From positions 124,001 to 188,000 of the forward strand of contig NZ_SADD01000007.1 of NCBI RefSeq assembly GCF_004005565.1: DNA of 64,000 nucleotides, read 5' to 3'. The position numbers were made by a program, and so were the translations under genes. Numbering within the stretch: the stretch's first letter is position 1; every line of letters starts with the position of its first letter. The notes beneath the pieces are model-generated. The model was given only the letters and a program-made list of their open reading frames with translations. It was not told the origin of the DNA and did not search any database. This document shows, piece by piece, positions 17,443 to 26,953 of this stretch. The DNA comes from Lujinxingia sediminis. GTDB taxonomy: Bacteria; Myxococcota_A; Bradymonadia; Bradymonadales; Bradymonadaceae.

Positions 17443-20400
17443 ATGCATACCCTCCGCACCCCTGCGCTCGCCATCGTGTTGGGCGCAGCGCTGCTGGGCC
17501 CTGTGGCCTGCCAGGACGATGATCCGACCACCGAGGCCGACACCGGCACCGATGTTTCCACCGACACGGGCACCGATGCCGACGCCGATCCCCTCAGCGA
17601 TGACCAGCGCACCTTGCTTGATATCGAAGAGGTTGAGCGCTGGGAGCTTCCCGCGCTCAGCGCCCCGGTGCACGTGATCCGCACCGAGGGGAACATCCCC
17701 CACATCTATGCGGAGAATGACGTCGACGCCGCGCGCGTCCAGGGCTTTATCACCGCCCGCGACCGCTACTTCATGATGGACCTCACCCGACGCCTGGGTC
17801 TGGGAGAAGTCAGTGCGTTGCTGGGCGACGCCGCACTGAGCATGGACCTTGAGACGCGGCTCAACGGCTCGCGCCACGTCGCCGAGCGCATCCTTGAGCA
17901 GGCCACCCCCGAGATGCGCCAGGTGATGGAAGCCTACGCCGATGGCGTCAACGCCTACATCGCCCAGGTCGAGGCCGGAGCACTCCCGGCTCCCAGTGAG
18001 CTGGAACTTCTGGGCGGCATCCTCGGGGCCAGCGATCCGGTTGACGCCATGCAACCCTTTGAGGCGCGGGACATCGCCGGGCTCTTTGCGACCTTCATCT
18101 ACGAGTCCAGCTACGAGACCGGAGACATGGGCCGGGCCGCGGCGTATGCACAGCTCGAGACGCTCTTTGAAGGCGACGCCTATGAGGAACTTCGCCGCGC
18201 CGGCGCTCTCGAAGACATCTGGCTCAACGCTCGCCCGGTCAAGCCTCTGGCCGCAGGCACGTGGGGCCCGCCCAACACCACACCTTCCACCGGGCTTACG
18301 CTGACCCCGCGCGCCGGCACCACTCCGAGCGTGGAGAGCGGCCTGATGGCGCGCCTCACCGCGAGCCTCGACGACTTCCAGGAGCGGCGAGGTCTGCGCA
18401 GCCACGAGAAGGGCTTTGGCTCCAACGCCTGGGCAGTCAGCGCCGAGGCCTCGGCCACCGGCACGAGCCTCTTTGCCGCCGACGGGCACCTCTCCCTGGG
18501 CATCCCCTCGATTCTCTACCACGTCGGCCTCGACACCACGGTCTTCGGCGGCACCGACCGTCCCCACCAGTTTGGCCTGGCCATCCCGGGGATGCCCGTG
18601 GTGCCGGTGGGCACCAACGGGCAGGTCGCCTGGAGCTTCACTCAGCTCTCCGGAGACATCACCGACTGGTACTCCGAGCAGATTCGCCTCGATGAGAACG
18701 GCCTGCCCGCCGAGACGCTCTTCGAAGGGGAGTGGCGCGCAACCACGCGCATCAATGAAGTCTATGAGATCGCCGACGTCCCCACCCTGGACAGCGAAGG
18801 CCGAACCGAGACCATCGCCCGCTATCAGACCTTCGACGATCGCTGGATCATCGATATGGAGGGCGTACCAGCCGACCCGGACGAGGAGCTTGAAGCGGGT
18901 ACGTCACTGGTGCGCACCCACTCCGGCTGGGTGATCCCGGCCGATGTCAACAATGACGGCGCCATCGACGCCATCAGCTTCGCCTACGTCGGCCTGCAAA
19001 TTGGCGACATCATCGGCACCTTCGATCGCATGGCCCGCGCTGGCAACATCGAGGACTTCCGCCAGGCCACGCGTGGCATGATCGCGACCTCGCTCAACTT
19101 CGTGGTCAGCGACGCCCAGGGCAGCGTCCTCTTCTCCGGGCATCAGGCCGTGCCCTGCCGTGACTACCTCCCCCGCTCCGAGGACGGCGTCTGGGGCGAG
19201 GGCGCGCACCCGGCGATGCTCCTCGATGGTACGACCTACGGGAACTTCCAGATCCCGCTCATCGACGGGGTCATCGACAGCTCCCACCAGGATGATCCCT
19301 ACCGCTGTGTGATTCCTCTCGATGAAAGTCCGGCGCTGGCCAACCCGCCTCAAGGCTTTGTGGCCACGGCCAACAATGACCCGGTGGGCGTCTCGCTCGA
19401 CAGCAACCTCTTCAACGGCCAGCGCTACATTGGCGGCCCCTGGGATGTGGGCTTCCGCGCCGACCGCATCAGCCGCGAGCTCACCCGCTATATCGACGAA
19501 AACAGCGCTGATATCGATGCCATGGCCGCCCTTCAGGCCAACACCCAGTCGGCCCTTGGCGAGCACTTCTCCCCGGCGATGATCGCGGCCATCGACACGA
19601 TGGAGGCTCTTCGCGCGCTCGACCCGAGCGAGCTCGAGGCCTGGGAGAGCCGTGCGCTCGCAAGCTATGAGCCCATCCGCGACAAAGCCCTCGACGTGCA
19701 GACTCGCCTCCAAGCCTGGGCCCAGCGCGGCTACTGGGCCCGAAGTGGCGTGGAGACCTTCTACAACTCGCCCACCGAAGACGACCGCCTCGATGCGGTG
19801 GCCACCACCCTGTTTAACGTGTGGTTTGGCGACTTCCAGCGCGCGGTCTTCGACGATGAGGGCCTCCCCGGGATCTGGCAGAGCGGCGGAACCGGCGGTC
19901 GCATCCGCCTGCTCTCCTCGATGCTGGAAGGACGCGGCGAAGGCAACCCGGCGGGCCTCGCGAGCTACAATGAGGAGAGCGGGGAGTCGATCTTCTTTGA
20001 TGTGCGCGCCAGCGCGGAGCTCGAGCGCAGCGAAGAGATTCTCATGGGTGCACTCGTCGACGCGCTCGACTTCCTGGCCAGCGAACCCACCTCGGCTGGT
20101 GTCGGTGGCTTTGGAAGCGAGGACTTCGACACCTACCTCTGGGGGCTTCGTCACCACGCCAAATTTGAGAGCTTGCTGGCCGACTTCCTGCGCGACCAGC
20201 CGGCCTTTGCGCCCCTGGCTGATCGCTTCTCAATCACCGCGCGGCGCCTGCCCCTGGCCGAAGACCTGGGGCGCAACGATCCGCGCCGCGGTATTCAGTG
20301 GTTCCCCCGCGACGGCGACCAGTACAACGTTGATGCCGCCAACCCGGGCATCTCCGGGCGCTCCTTCACCTACGGCTCCGGCCCGGTCAACCGCCTGGTG

Positions 20401-20586
20401 GTCAGCCTGGGGGGTGAGCGCGTGGAGGGACGCACGATCATCCCCGGCGGCCAATCCGGTCTGATCGACTCGGAGCATTTTGACGACCAGGCCGCGCTCT
20501 GGCTGGGCGACCAGGCGTTGCCGCTGCGCTTTGAGCCCGATGCCGTGGCACAAGGGGCCACCGGCCGCGAGGTCTTTGCTCCATGA
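17443..20586 (+). CDS. lipoprotein penicillin acylase-family Ntn hydrolase
   Basis: A 1047-residue protein. The ATG at 17443, behind GGGAG, begins a signal peptide with lipobox LLGPVAC (Cys23). A Thr/Asp-rich linker (DTGTDVSTDTGTDADAD) follows. The alpha region has GNIPHIYAENDVDAARVQGF. The autocleavage site is GFG-SNAWAVSA, making Ser327 the N-terminal nucleophile of the beta chain after self-processing. The gene encodes both chains as one precursor, longer than a typical penicillin G acylase. Likely role: hydrolysis of amide bonds such as acyl-homoserine lactones or N-acyl compounds at the outer surface. The substrate cannot be read from sequence. It ends at the terminator at 20633. Confidence 0.92.
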   Translation: MHTLRTPALAIVLGAALLGPVACQDDDPTTEADTGTDVSTDTGTDADADPLSDDQRTLLDIEEVERWELPALSAPVHVIRTEGNIPHIYAENDVDAARVQGFITARDRYFMMDLTRRLGLGEVSALLGDAALSMDLETRLNGSRHVAERILEQATPEMRQVMEAYADGVNAYIAQVEAGALPAPSELELLGGILGASDPVDAMQPFEARDIAGLFATFIYESSYETGDMGRAAAYAQLETLFEGDAYEELRRAGALEDIWLNARPVKPLAAGTWGPPNTTPSTGLTLTPRAGTTPSVESGLMARLTASLDDFQERRGLRSHEKGFGSNAWAVSAEASATGTSLFAADGHLSLGIPSILYHVGLDTTVFGGTDRPHQFGLAIPGMPVVPVGTNGQVAWSFTQLSGDITDWYSEQIRLDENGLPAETLFEGEWRATTRINEVYEIADVPTLDSEGRTETIARYQTFDDRWIIDMEGVPADPDEELEAGTSLVRTHSGWVIPADVNNDGAIDAISFAYVGLQIGDIIGTFDRMARAGNIEDFRQATRGMIATSLNFVVSDAQGSVLFSGHQAVPCRDYLPRSEDGVWGEGAHPAMLLDGTTYGNFQIPLIDGVIDSSHQDDPYRCVIPLDESPALANPPQGFVATANNDPVGVSLDSNLFNGQRYIGGPWDVGFRADRISRELTRYIDENSADIDAMAALQANTQSALGEHFSPAMIAAIDTMEALRALDPSELEAWESRALASYEPIRDKALDVQTRLQAWAQRGYWARSGVETFYNSPTEDDRLDAVATTLFNVWFGDFQRAVFDDEGLPGIWQSGGTGGRIRLLSSMLEGRGEGNPAGLASYNEESGESIFFDVRASAELERSEEILMGALVDALDFLASEPTSAGVGGFGSEDFDTYLWGLRHHAKFESLLADFLRDQPAFAPLADRFSITARRLPLAEDLGRNDPRRGIQWFPRDGDQYNVDAANPGISGRSFTYGSGPVNRLVVSLGGERVEGRTIIPGGQSGLIDSEHFDDQAALWLGDQALPLRFEPDAVAQGATGREVFAP

Positions 20587-20632
20587 GCCTCCCGAGGTCT
20601 GAAAGGCGAGCCACCCGGACCTCCTGAGCAAC

Positions 20633-20666
20633 AAAAAAGGGCACCCCGAAGGGGGTGCCCTTTTTT
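20633..20666. terminator. bidirectional intrinsic terminator
   Basis: GGGCACCCC (20639-20647) pairs with GGGGTGCCC (20652-20660). The stem is flanked by six A residues on the left and six T residues on the right, so it can end both the acylase transcript and the convergent lipoprotein gene at 20752-21723. Confidence 0.92.
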
Positions 20667-20751
20667 GTTATTTTTCAATCACTTATACAAAAAACCATTC
20701 ATTTCGTTCGCATCACTCATCCAGCGTCATGCATGCCACACCCTTCCAGAC

Positions 20752-21723
20752 TCAGCCGCTGATCTCGACCTGCAGCATCTCGCCAAGGTCGGTGCCCGGC
20801 ACGCTCAGGCTGATCTCGCAGGCTCCCGCGCTCAAGCCCTGCACGTTCACCACATGCACCCCCAATCCGTAGGTGTAGTAGGGCTCGCAGACCTCCGGGG
20901 TCTGGGAGACCAGCTCAATGATGCCCTCGGCATCACCGCACACCGTCTCACCGGCCGGGCCGGCCATGGCAAAGAACGAGATCGGCGAATCTTCGCCTGT
21001 GGCGATGGTGGTGATCGTCTCGCCATCGACCTGGTTGGCGACGTCGAGTTCGGTGATGTCGGCGGCGGCGACGAGCGTCATCACAAAGGGCTCCTCCAGA
21101 AGGTCGGAGCTCAGGCTGATCGAGCCGGCCTCTTCGCCGGTCATCACCTGAATGCGACCGAGGCTGCTGAACGCCTGGTTGATTTCCCCGCCGGTGGCCG
21201 GTTCCACGGCCACAGGATAGTAGCCGTAGCCGTTGAGCGAATTGCTCATCGCGTCGCGCATCCGGTAGCGAAACTCCGGGGCGCTGTTGACGGCGTAAAC
21301 GCTGCTCTCGTTGCAGATGGCCTCGATCTCGATGCTGTCGACCTCGGCAGCGCGCAGCTCCACGCTATCGCTGAGGCTTCCACTCTCTGCGGTAGCGCTC
21401 ACCGAGACGCGGGCCACACCCTCGCTATCTGCGCGCAGGCTGAAGACCTGTCCGCTGATCTCGCTGACAGCGATGACCTCTTCAGACGAGCTCGTCGCCG
21501 ACGCGATCGGCAAGAAGTCGCTCTCGGAGGTCTCGCGCACCTTGACGTCGATCATCGATCCGACCGCCAGATCTTTACTGAATGCCCCGGAGAGCGCGCT
21601 GTTGTCGTACTCAAAGCGCAGGTTACCCTCCTCGCCCTCAATGGCCACGCCGCAGGCGCTGCTCATCGCGCCGATGGCGACCATCCCACCCAGAACCATG
21701 CCTCGCTTCCACATCGACTTCAT
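20752..21723 (-). CDS. hypothetical lipoprotein with Ig-like fold
   Basis: A 323-residue protein with a signal peptide and lipobox MSSAC (Cys24). The mature part is beta-rich and Ser/Thr/acidic-rich, with phrases such as VFSLRADSEGVARVSVSATAE and DSVELRAAEVDSIEIEA that look like bacterial Ig-like (Big) repeats. A few paired Cys are present (EAICNESS, GETVCGD, TPEVCEPYY). No enzyme motif is seen. It is probably a surface or periplasmic structural or binding protein. It is a single gene facing the acylase across a shared terminator. Confidence 0.75.
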   Translation of the reverse strand: MKSMWKRGMVLGGMVAIGAMSSACGVAIEGEEGNLRFEYDNSALSGAFSKDLAVGSMIDVKVRETSESDFLPIASATSSSEEVIAVSEISGQVFSLRADSEGVARVSVSATAESGSLSDSVELRAAEVDSIEIEAICNESSVYAVNSAPEFRYRMRDAMSNSLNGYGYYPVAVEPATGGEINQAFSSLGRIQVMTGEEAGSISLSSDLLEEPFVMTLVAAADITELDVANQVDGETITTIATGEDSPISFFAMAGPAGETVCGDAEGIIELVSQTPEVCEPYYTYGLGVHVVNVQGLSAGACEISLSVPGTDLGEMLQVEISG

Positions 21724-21994
21724 ACGAACCTCACTTCAAGAACCTTCAGAAACGTGGGGTGGCCGCAACGACCACCGGCGATCTCCGCAAGCCTACTCCG
21801 CTCGCGGTCAAAACATACTCCGATCCCGCCGCGGCTCCGCGACCTGCCCCGACATCGCAAGCCGGAGAAAGCGCCGGACAGCGCTCTCAGACGAGCGCAA
21901 TGGCAAACAAGCGTGCCGCTTCGGCACCCGGGATTCATCCGCACCATGTTGCAAACACAGGGCCAGCGCAAACTTTCCGGGTGTAAAGAATGTG

Positions 21995-23053
21995 TCAGGG
22001 GAGGTTCGAGCCCGGTGACTCCGGGGCGTCGGAGGGGGGCTCAGGCACGACCGGCGTTCGCGCGGGGCGCGGTGGCGATTCAAGCTCGACAACTTCCACC
22101 GGCAGTCCCAGCTCCTCGCGCACCTGCTTGTTGCCGCTGCGGTTGAGCTGCCAGTAGGGGAGTCGTTTATGACTGACACGCTCAAACACGCTGCCGTCGC
22201 CTGCGCCAAAGCGCACGATGCCTCGCGGCGCCTCACGTTCCACCTCAAAAAAGCGGGATCCGCCGGGCCAGGTCACATCAAATCGCGTCAGCAGCTGCCC
22301 CTCTCGCTCCAGAGTGGAGCGGGCGATGGTGGCCAGCACCACCGTCAGCGGTTGATGCTCCACACGTGCCTGCCAGAGCGGCACCACCATCGGACCGGTC
22401 CAGGTGGCGGCCCCTTCCAGAAACGAACCATCGAACTCGCGTACATGAAGGGGGAGCGCATCGGCGTAGAGCGCGCCCATTTCAACATCGGCCACCTCTT
22501 CCTGATCGCCTTCGGAGTCAAAGTAGGAGGAGAGACGGCTTAAGTACTGCGAGCGCCCGGGCCATAACGCGTGGAAGACCTGCCCGCACCATTCCTGCAC
22601 GCTCAGCGTAATTTTGACCGGGGAGGAGCGTTCGCGCTCCGCGTCCCAGTGATCGACAGGCGCAAACACGCTGTTCATCACACGATAGGGGTAAACGCCG
22701 GTCTGAAAATCAAGGAGGTAGTTGAGCTTCATGACCTCGACCCGGTGCAGCTGCTCCACCGAGTCATCTTTGAGCCAGGTGCGGCGGTCATGGGGTTCGG
22801 TCACAAAAATGAGCGTGGCCTGCGCCTCACGCAGCTCGCCATAGCGCGTGATCTGGCCGCGGTACACGCTAACCTCGCCGCGTCCATCCCCCCAGCGCTC
22901 CCAGAACTCGGACGATGCTCGCTGATGCACCTCATGAGGCAGCTCCGCGATGCTACCCACCTCGCGGGGAAGGGGCGGCTCGGGCGTGGTGCAGGCGATC
23001 GTGGCTGCCACGAAGAACTTCAGCACTCCGGAGAAGACAGCCGCCCACCTCAT
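21995..23053 (-). CDS. uncharacterised lipoprotein of the FWERWGDG family
   Basis: A 352-residue protein with signal peptide and probable lipobox ATIAC (Cys21). The N-terminal block EFWERWGDGRGEVSVY, then TRYGELREAQATLIFVTEP and MKLNYLLDFQTGVYPYRVM, defines a conserved but uncharacterised bacterial family that I recognise by these motifs, sometimes mislabelled in databases. The C-terminus is Pro-rich. The start overlaps the stop of the gene at 23050 by four bases (ATGA), so the two are translationally coupled. Envelope location is expected; function unknown. Confidence 0.75.
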   Translation of the reverse strand: MRWAAVFSGVLKFFVAATIACTTPEPPLPREVGSIAELPHEVHQRASSEFWERWGDGRGEVSVYRGQITRYGELREAQATLIFVTEPHDRRTWLKDDSVEQLHRVEVMKLNYLLDFQTGVYPYRVMNSVFAPVDHWDAERERSSPVKITLSVQEWCGQVFHALWPGRSQYLSRLSSYFDSEGDQEEVADVEMGALYADALPLHVREFDGSFLEGAATWTGPMVVPLWQARVEHQPLTVVLATIARSTLEREGQLLTRFDVTWPGGSRFFEVEREAPRGIVRFGAGDGSVFERVSHKRLPYWQLNRSGNKQVREELGLPVEVVELESPPRPARTPVVPEPPSDAPESPGSNLP

Positions 23054-23475
23054 CGTTTGCTCTGGGCTCGCTCAGCCAGCCAGCCGAGTTCGGCGACAAG
23101 CTCATCGAGCGACGCGTAGGTGCGTGACATCAACCGCACATAGACCGGAGTCTCCTCAGACTCGGGCTCGTTGGAGGCGGCCGGTTGCTGCTCGACCTCA
23201 TCTTCGTGATAGCCACGCGCGCGAAATGCCGCGAACTCCTCGGCCAACTCCTCCTGGCCGGCGGCCCGGAGCCTGTCACCTTCAAGCTCCGGGCGATCGG
23301 CAAACTCCGCTCCGAGCACAACCCTCAAAAGGGAGGACCCGGGATGAACCTCTGCCAGACGACGGCGCGCCTGCACGTAGTCGACGCTCACGGCGTCGTC
23401 GATCACCGCGACCTCAAAGGTCGTATCAAGGGCCTGCCCCAATGCTTCTGCCAGTTGTTTCGCCGACCGGATCAT
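23050..23475 (-). CDS. hypothetical protein, coupled to the downstream lipoprotein
   Basis: A 141-residue acidic, soluble protein. The ATG at 23475 has GGAG seven bases upstream; longer in-frame starts lack this site. Helical segments (SAKQLAEALGQAL, SLDELVAELGWLAERA) flank a Glu/Ala-rich middle. No domain recognised. The stop overlaps the start of the lipoprotein gene at 23053 (ATGA), so they probably act together. Confidence 0.65.
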   Translation of the reverse strand: MIRSAKQLAEALGQALDTTFEVAVIDDAVSVDYVQARRRLAEVHPGSSLLRVVLGAEFADRPELEGDRLRAAGQEELAEEFAAFRARGYHEDEVEQQPAASNEPESEETPVYVRLMSRTYASLDELVAELGWLAERAQSKR

Positions 23476-23560
23476 CGTCACGCTCCATCGCCATAACACA
23501 GTGAACGGGAGGGCAAACCTGCGCACCGAACAACGTCCTTCCAGCCATGGTCAAACCGCC

Positions 23561-24436
23561 TTACAGGAGGTTGCGCTGCAGACTCACCCCCAGTCGGGGG
23601 CCCACCTGAGCGACGCGATAGGCACCAAAGGGCCCCACCCAGTCGGAGAGCAGGTGCGCGCTGAGCTCCCAGTGCGGCGAGCCCATCATCCATTTTGAGA
23701 AGATCCCGACCTCCGCCCGAAGTTGGGGCCCCCGGCTGCGAAGATGAACATCGGCCTTAAGACCGGCTGCCCACCGCATCGCCTCGACCCGCGTCCAACT
23801 GACCCCCGCGCTCCATGCAACGCCGCCCGCCCCGTAGCCGCCCGCCATCCGAAGCCCCACCGCATCGCGGTAGGTCATGTACTTGAGCGCGTGCACCCCG
23901 GCGCTTGCCACCAGCATCGTGCGTTGCGAGTTCTCCAGCTCGCGCCGCGCGACGGGCGATTCTCGACGAAGATGCGTGTACACCTCCAGAAAGGGGCGGC
24001 GGCTGGCGCGAAGACTGCGATCAAAGCCCAGCTTCAAATCTTCGAGCCATGTCCAGCGTGCCCCCACACGCCCTCCTGTACCGAGTGTGGCCTGGCCCGA
24101 TGCGCCGCCCGGGGCAACGAGCAGCCCGGCGTCGGCATGAAGTTGCAGCCGACCTGCTCTCTCTCCCGGCAAACGCAGCCCACCGCCCACGCGCAGAGCG
24201 CTCAGGCCGGGCCGCAGCGCCTCGGCCTCAAATCGCCCCGCCTCATTGTAGCTTCCCAGGCTTACGCCGCTCTCCAGCTCCGCCATCAGCACGCCGCGCT
24301 GGCAAAAGCCCGCCACCCCGAAGTCGATGGCGGCGGTCGCACTGCAGCCCCCCTGAGCCTGCGCCTCACGAGGCTCCCCGCCTCCGACCACCATCATCAC
24401 CACCATCGCGATGGCCGCTCGCCAGGCTGGCCTCAT
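23561..24436 (-). CDS. putative outer-membrane beta-barrel protein
   Basis: A 291-residue protein from the ATG at 24436, preceded by a purine-rich AAGGGG stretch. The signal peptide ends near EAQAQ-GG. The mature chain alternates hydrophobic and polar residues with Gly and aromatic girdles, for example LSALRVGGGLRLPG, RLQLHADAGLLV and WSAGVSWTRVEAMRWAAGLKAD, and ends LGVSLQRNLL, fitting an outer-membrane barrel. No family recognised. It lies upstream of the 23475 gene by 85 bp and may be co-transcribed with it. Confidence 0.65.
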   Translation of the reverse strand: MRPAWRAAIAMVVMMVVGGGEPREAQAQGGCSATAAIDFGVAGFCQRGVLMAELESGVSLGSYNEAGRFEAEALRPGLSALRVGGGLRLPGERAGRLQLHADAGLLVAPGGASGQATLGTGGRVGARWTWLEDLKLGFDRSLRASRRPFLEVYTHLRRESPVARRELENSQRTMLVASAGVHALKYMTYRDAVGLRMAGGYGAGGVAWSAGVSWTRVEAMRWAAGLKADVHLRSRGPQLRAEVGIFSKWMMGSPHWELSAHLLSDWVGPFGAYRVAQVGPRLGVSLQRNLL

Positions 24437-24505
24437 CCCTCTTCCCCTTCCCATCGTCGGGTCGCCCCCGGGCCCTGTTCTCCCCATGAGCAACGCGCCC
24501 TATGA

Positions 24506-24538
24506 CAAAAGGCCGACACTCTCGCGCCGGCCCTTTTG
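24506..24538 (-). terminator. probable terminator after the rhodanese gene
   Basis: CAAAAGGCCG (24506-24515) pairs with CGGCCCTTTTG (24528-24538) with one bulged base. Read on the minus strand, a short T-run ends the right arm. It lies 28 bp past the stop of the rhodanese gene. Confidence 0.6.
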
Positions 24539-24565
24539 CCTTTACCTTCAAAGACTCACACGGCA

Positions 24566-24880
24566 TCAACCGCGTTCAACATGCTCCTCACCGGCCTCAA
24601 TCGCCGCCAGCGTTCCCCCGGCCACGTTGATGCACTCCTTAAAACCGGCCGACTCAAATGCCTGAGCGGCCGCTGCGCTGCGCGCGCCGGAACGGCAGAT
24701 CACCGCGATCTCGCGCTCATCTTCCTCGGGCAGCTCGCCGGCGCGAATCTCGGAGAGGGGAAAGAGCTCGGCGCCCTTAACGTGAACGTCGGCAAACTCA
24801 TCTCTCTCGCGCACATCGATCAGGCGCAGGTTATCCGCCTCGCGACGCGCGGCGAACTCCTCATAGCTCAACTCTTTCAT
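24566..24880 (-). CDS. single-domain rhodanese
   Basis: A 104-residue cytoplasmic protein covering one complete rhodanese domain. LRLIDVRERDEFADVHVKGA is followed by the active-site loop CRSGARS (Cys62). Such proteins (GlpE/PspE-like) move sulfane sulfur between thiols as a Cys persulfide. GGAGG lies before the ATG at 24880; an ATG one codon earlier is possible. It is 45 bp downstream of rimO on the same strand, so co-transcription is likely. RimO needs a sulfur source for methylthiolation, which makes a link plausible but unproven. Confidence 0.9.
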   Translation of the reverse strand: MKELSYEEFAARREADNLRLIDVRERDEFADVHVKGAELFPLSEIRAGELPEEDEREIAVICRSGARSAAAAQAFESAGFKECINVAGGTLAAIEAGEEHVERG

Positions 24881-24925
24881 CATCTCCTCCGTCGTCGTAT
24901 CGAACTCAAAGAAGTCCGTCGGACT

Positions 24926-26320
24926 TTAGCTGCGCAGATTCAGCTTGCCCTCGCCAAGACCCAGCGGATCTTTCGGAATCACCACGCCGGTCAAATCATA
25001 GGCCCCGGCCTGCTGAATCTCCACCTCCACAAACTCGCCAGGCACCGGCACATCACCGCCGTAATCGAAGGAGAGGTAGACCACCCCGTCGATATCGGGG
25101 GCCTGGCCGTAATGGCGGCCCTCCAGCACGAGCTCGTGCTCTTCGCTGACGCCGTCCACAATCACCTCGGTGGTCTGACCGACCCACTCGGCGTTCTTGC
25201 GCTCGCTGATGCCCTGCTGAAGCTCCATCAGCGCGTCACGACGCTCGACTTTCACGTGCTCCTCGACCTGATCTTCCATCGCACCGGCCGCGGTGCCCTC
25301 CTCCGGGCTGTAGACGAAGACGCCCACCCGGTCGAACTCCACCTCTTTGACCCAGTCGTAGAGCTCGCGGAACTCCGCGTCGGTCTCGCCAGGGTAGCCG
25401 GCGATCAGGCTCGTACGTAGCACCAGATCGTCGATGCCCCGCAACTTATCGATAAGGCGCGCCTGAGCATCGCGCTGGATGTTGCGCTTCATCGACTTGA
25501 GGATGCGCCGGTTGATGTGCTGCAGCGGCATATCGACATAGGGCACGAGCTTCTCAGAGGTCTGGAAAAACTCCACCAGATCGTCGGTGAAGTTCCACGG
25601 GTACATATAAAGCAGGCGCACCCAGCTGATCTCGTCGGCCTCTTCATCGAGGCGGCGGAGCAGGCGCAGCAGGTAGTCGCGATTATGTTTGGGGTCGAGG
25701 TCGATGCCGTAGCTGGTCATATCCTGAGCCACCAGAATGACCTCATTGACCCCGGCGCGCCCCAGTTTGCGGGCCTCGGCGACCACGTCGTCGATCGAGC
25801 GGCTCTTCTGGGTGCCGCGGATCGTGGGAATGATGCAGAAGCTGCACGAACGGGAACATCCCTCGGCGATCTTCAGGTAGGCGGTGCCGCCCCGCACCGT
25901 GTTGGTGCGGGCGACCTCGTGATCCATGATGAAGCTGCCGGGCTGAATGTAGGTCTTCTGCGAGAGCCTGCCGTGCAGCGCCTCATTGATGGAGGTGAAG
26001 GTCTGGGTACCCAGGATCGCGTCGACCTCCGGGATCTCCGTCTCCAGCTCGCCGGAGTAACGCTGCGAGAGACAGCCGGTGACCACGACCTTGCCCAGGA
26101 GGCCCCGCTTTTTCAGGTCGACCATCTCCATGATCGTATCGACCGACTCTTCTTTGGCCGCGTCGATGAACCCGCAGGTATTGACGACCACGATCTCGGC
26201 GTCTTCGACATCGGCGACCATCTCAAAGGCGCCGTCGCCCTGGATCATGCCGACCATCACCTCGGAGTCGACCCGGTTTTTGGGGCAACCCAGCGAGATC
26301 ATATGAACTTTTTTAACCAT
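24926..26320 (-). CDS. rimO: ribosomal protein S12 methylthiotransferase RimO
   Basis: A 464-residue protein, the usual length for the MTTase family. The N-terminal UPF0004 domain has Cys12 (SLGCPKNRVDSE), Cys49 (VVVNTCGFI) and Cys83 (VTGCLSQ) for one iron-sulfur cluster. The radical-SAM motif CSRSCSFC supplies Cys155, Cys159 and Cys162 for the second. A TRAM domain closes the protein (PGEFVEVEI near the end). SLGCPKNRVDSE and the variant TRAM identify RimO rather than MiaB. It adds a methylthio group to an Asp of ribosomal protein S12. Confidence 0.96.
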   Translation of the reverse strand: MVKKVHMISLGCPKNRVDSEVMVGMIQGDGAFEMVADVEDAEIVVVNTCGFIDAAKEESVDTIMEMVDLKKRGLLGKVVVTGCLSQRYSGELETEIPEVDAILGTQTFTSINEALHGRLSQKTYIQPGSFIMDHEVARTNTVRGGTAYLKIAEGCSRSCSFCIIPTIRGTQKSRSIDDVVAEARKLGRAGVNEVILVAQDMTSYGIDLDPKHNRDYLLRLLRRLDEEADEISWVRLLYMYPWNFTDDLVEFFQTSEKLVPYVDMPLQHINRRILKSMKRNIQRDAQARLIDKLRGIDDLVLRTSLIAGYPGETDAEFRELYDWVKEVEFDRVGVFVYSPEEGTAAGAMEDQVEEHVKVERRDALMELQQGISERKNAEWVGQTTEVIVDGVSEEHELVLEGRHYGQAPDIDGVVYLSFDYGGDVPVPGEFVEVEIQQAGAYDLTGVVIPKDPLGLGEGKLNLRS

Positions 26321-26437
26321 GTCCGGCTCTTCTTAAAGGTGATGCGCTCGGCGCCGCCGTACGGCCTCAAAGGTCCGAGATCGCGTGCGCTGCAAGCGGG
26401 AATTCCGCAGGCCTCATAGGCCAATCAACCCGATAAA

Positions 26438-26953
26438 TCAACGCGCGCCCCAGATCGACTCGCCCATTCGCTCCAGAAAGCCGCTCTGGACGAGCACCTG
26501 ACCGAACTCCGCGCACACCCGGGCGCTGCCCTCGGCGGCCGCCCTCCAGGTCTGCCTGGCTACGGCCCCCGGAAAGCGGGTGGCTTCGACGATACGCCGG
26601 CAATCCTCCCGCGCGTTGCCGGGCGTATACCAGCGCTCAACCTGCCCCAGAAACGCCCCGCGCGCCGCCGGGTCTGAAAGCGCCTCGGTGTTGCCCAGCG
26701 TGGCCAGAAAAACATCTTCTTCGCTGCAAAAGGCGATCTCTTTGAGCACCGTGGCGCATTGCGCCTCACTGCGCGCCAGATATCCCCCCGGCAAGAAGCG
26801 CTCCCAGCCTTCCACACCGGGTGCTTCCGGCGCCGGTTCGGTCTGGGCAACCACCGGATAGGTCTCCAGCCTCTGGGCTTCCGGCTGCCACTCCGACTGG
26901 CAGCCGGCGGCCACCACAAGCAGCGCGGCGCTCATGCTCAACTCCCAACGCAT
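26438..26953 (-). CDS. hypothetical lipoprotein coupled to an NtrC-type regulator
   Basis: A 171-residue protein with signal peptide and lipobox VVAAGC (Cys18). The mature part has four spread Cys (AQCATVL, AFCSEED, EDCRRIV, ARVCAEF) that may form disulfides, and Trp/Tyr-rich helices. No family recognised. Its ATG shares one base with the stop of the response-regulator gene (TGATG). It is therefore the last gene of the kinase-regulator-lipoprotein operon and may be its periplasmic partner. Confidence 0.72.
   Translation of the reverse strand: MRWELSMSAALLVVAAGCQSEWQPEAQRLETYPVVAQTEPAPEAPGVEGWERFLPGGYLARSEAQCATVLKEIAFCSEEDVFLATLGNTEALSDPAARGAFLGQVERWYTPGNAREDCRRIVEATRFPGAVARQTWRAAAEGSARVCAEFGQVLVQSGFLERMGESIWGAR

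Noticed and set aside
21999-22025. tRNA-like TTCGAGCCC segment
   Set aside because: No acceptor or anticodon arms can be folded around it, and it lies inside the end of a coding gene.
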